Shown: positions 63,696 to 64,000 of the stretch, piece by piece
Position numbering within the stretch: the stretch's first letter is position 1
Layout of the letters: every line of letters begins with the position of its first letter
Assembly (NCBI GenBank): GCA_902168185.1
Contig: CABHOV010000095.1
Coordinates: forward strand, 62,001 to 126,000
Length of the DNA: 64,000 nt
Origin: an uncultured Bacteroides sp.
GTDB taxonomy: Bacteria > Bacteroidota > Bacteroidia > Cytophagales > Cyclobacteriaceae
Direction: 5' to 3'
Position numbers and translations under genes: made by a program
The notes under the pieces: model-generated
Told to the model about the DNA's origin: nothing
Database searches by the model: none
What the model saw: only the letters and a program-made list of their open reading frames with translations

Positions 63696-64000
63696 GCTGC
63701 TCTTCGTATTCGTTTTTCTTTCTATTACCACTGCCTCTTTCAGTCAGGAGCAGGAGCCTGTTACGCCTCCTCAGGAAATTGTCGATTCTTTATTTTCAGA
63801 AAATGAAACAAAGGATGCTCAAACCGAAATTACACCACAGCGGGATAGCTCGACTATAGAAGTACGTGCTATAGATCAGAGCAAGCTAAACGAAATGCGC
63901 GAAGATCCTGCGATGGACTACGGCCAGGACAGTCCCGCGATTATAAGTTTATGGGATCGCATCAAGATGTGGTTATTCAATGCCCTTCGTTGGTTATTCT
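63682..64000 (+). CDS. DUF4129-like protein, 5' part only
   Basis: From the ATG at 63682, overlapping the preceding stop by 14 bases, the frame stays open to the window edge (106 codons). A signal peptide (MSITRLLFVFVFLSITTASFSQ) is followed by an acidic linker, then ISLWDRIKMWLFNALRWLF, the start of a TM-flanked domain. The place after SpoIIM and a membrane protein fits DUF4129-like proteins. The family domain itself is outside. Confidence 0.65.
   Translation, partial: MSITRLLFVFVFLSITTASFSQEQEPVTPPQEIVDSLFSENETKDAQTEITPQRDSSTIEVRAIDQSKLNEMREDPAMDYGQDSPAIISLWDRIKMWLFNALRWLF

Overview
This window looks like chromosomal DNA from a Bacteroidota bacterium, most likely order Cytophagales (relatives of Chryseolinea or Ohtaekwangia). 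The evidence is: promoters of the TAnnTTTG type; weak or absent Shine-Dalgarno sequences; a foldase-rich envelope gene set (three PpiC/SurA-type proteins in a row); a carboxypeptidase-regulatory-like protein; DUF6515, RlpA-SPOR and MacB/FtsX-like 'permease prefix' genes; a SpoIIM/RDD/DUF4129 cluster; and a chemotaxis operon without flagellar genes. GC content looks to be in the low-to-mid 40s percent. I estimated this by eye and did not compute it.

Layout. 1-353: start of an alpha-N-acetylglucosaminidase-like lipoprotein, cut by the window edge. 0.5-5.5 kb: five-gene operon of an ABC importer whose binding protein is fused to an OmpA peptidoglycan-binding domain, with two coiled-coil proteins. 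6-10.8 kb: response regulator and mostly unassigned envelope proteins. 10.9-17.4 kb: a defence island in miniature, a three-protein retron: WGR/ARM-repeat protein, winged-helix-SWIM protein, then a well-folded msr-msd RNA gene directly upstream of a retron reverse transcriptase. This protein set matches what I recall as retron type XIII, whose mechanism I do not know to have been worked out. 17.5-29.2 kb: accessory metabolism and stress genes (cupin, SRPBCC, OsmC, DinB-like, MBL hydrolase, an ECF sigma factor operon, NhaA, VOC, DUF1330).

29.2-38.2 kb: protein folding (FKBP, MoxR, three PpiC-type proteins) and a SpoIIE/STAS/HATPase partner-switching module. 38.4-45.1 kb: guaB, RlpA, a TauE/SafE permease with a perfect inverted repeat in its leader, a PadR/permease pair and a ParB-like protein. 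45.7-52.3 kb: chemotaxis genes cheY-cheA-cheW-mcp-cheR-cheD on the minus strand, with no cheB. 52.3-53.5 kb: a gene-free stretch ending at an initiator tRNA-Met. 53.7-60.4 kb: era, der, SprT, murQ with a sugar kinase, a cytochrome b5-like protein and RDD. 60.4-64 kb: M19 dipeptidase, SpoIIM-like, a membrane protein and the start of a DUF4129-like protein cut by the window edge.

The most notable system is the retron at 10.88-17.39 kb. The RT carries the retron-specific NAxxH and VTG motifs besides YADD. The 270-base gap before it holds flanking a1/a2 repeats, two msr-type hairpins and a 13-bp perfect msd-type stem. All functional statements come from reading the sequence and from family knowledge; no searches were run.
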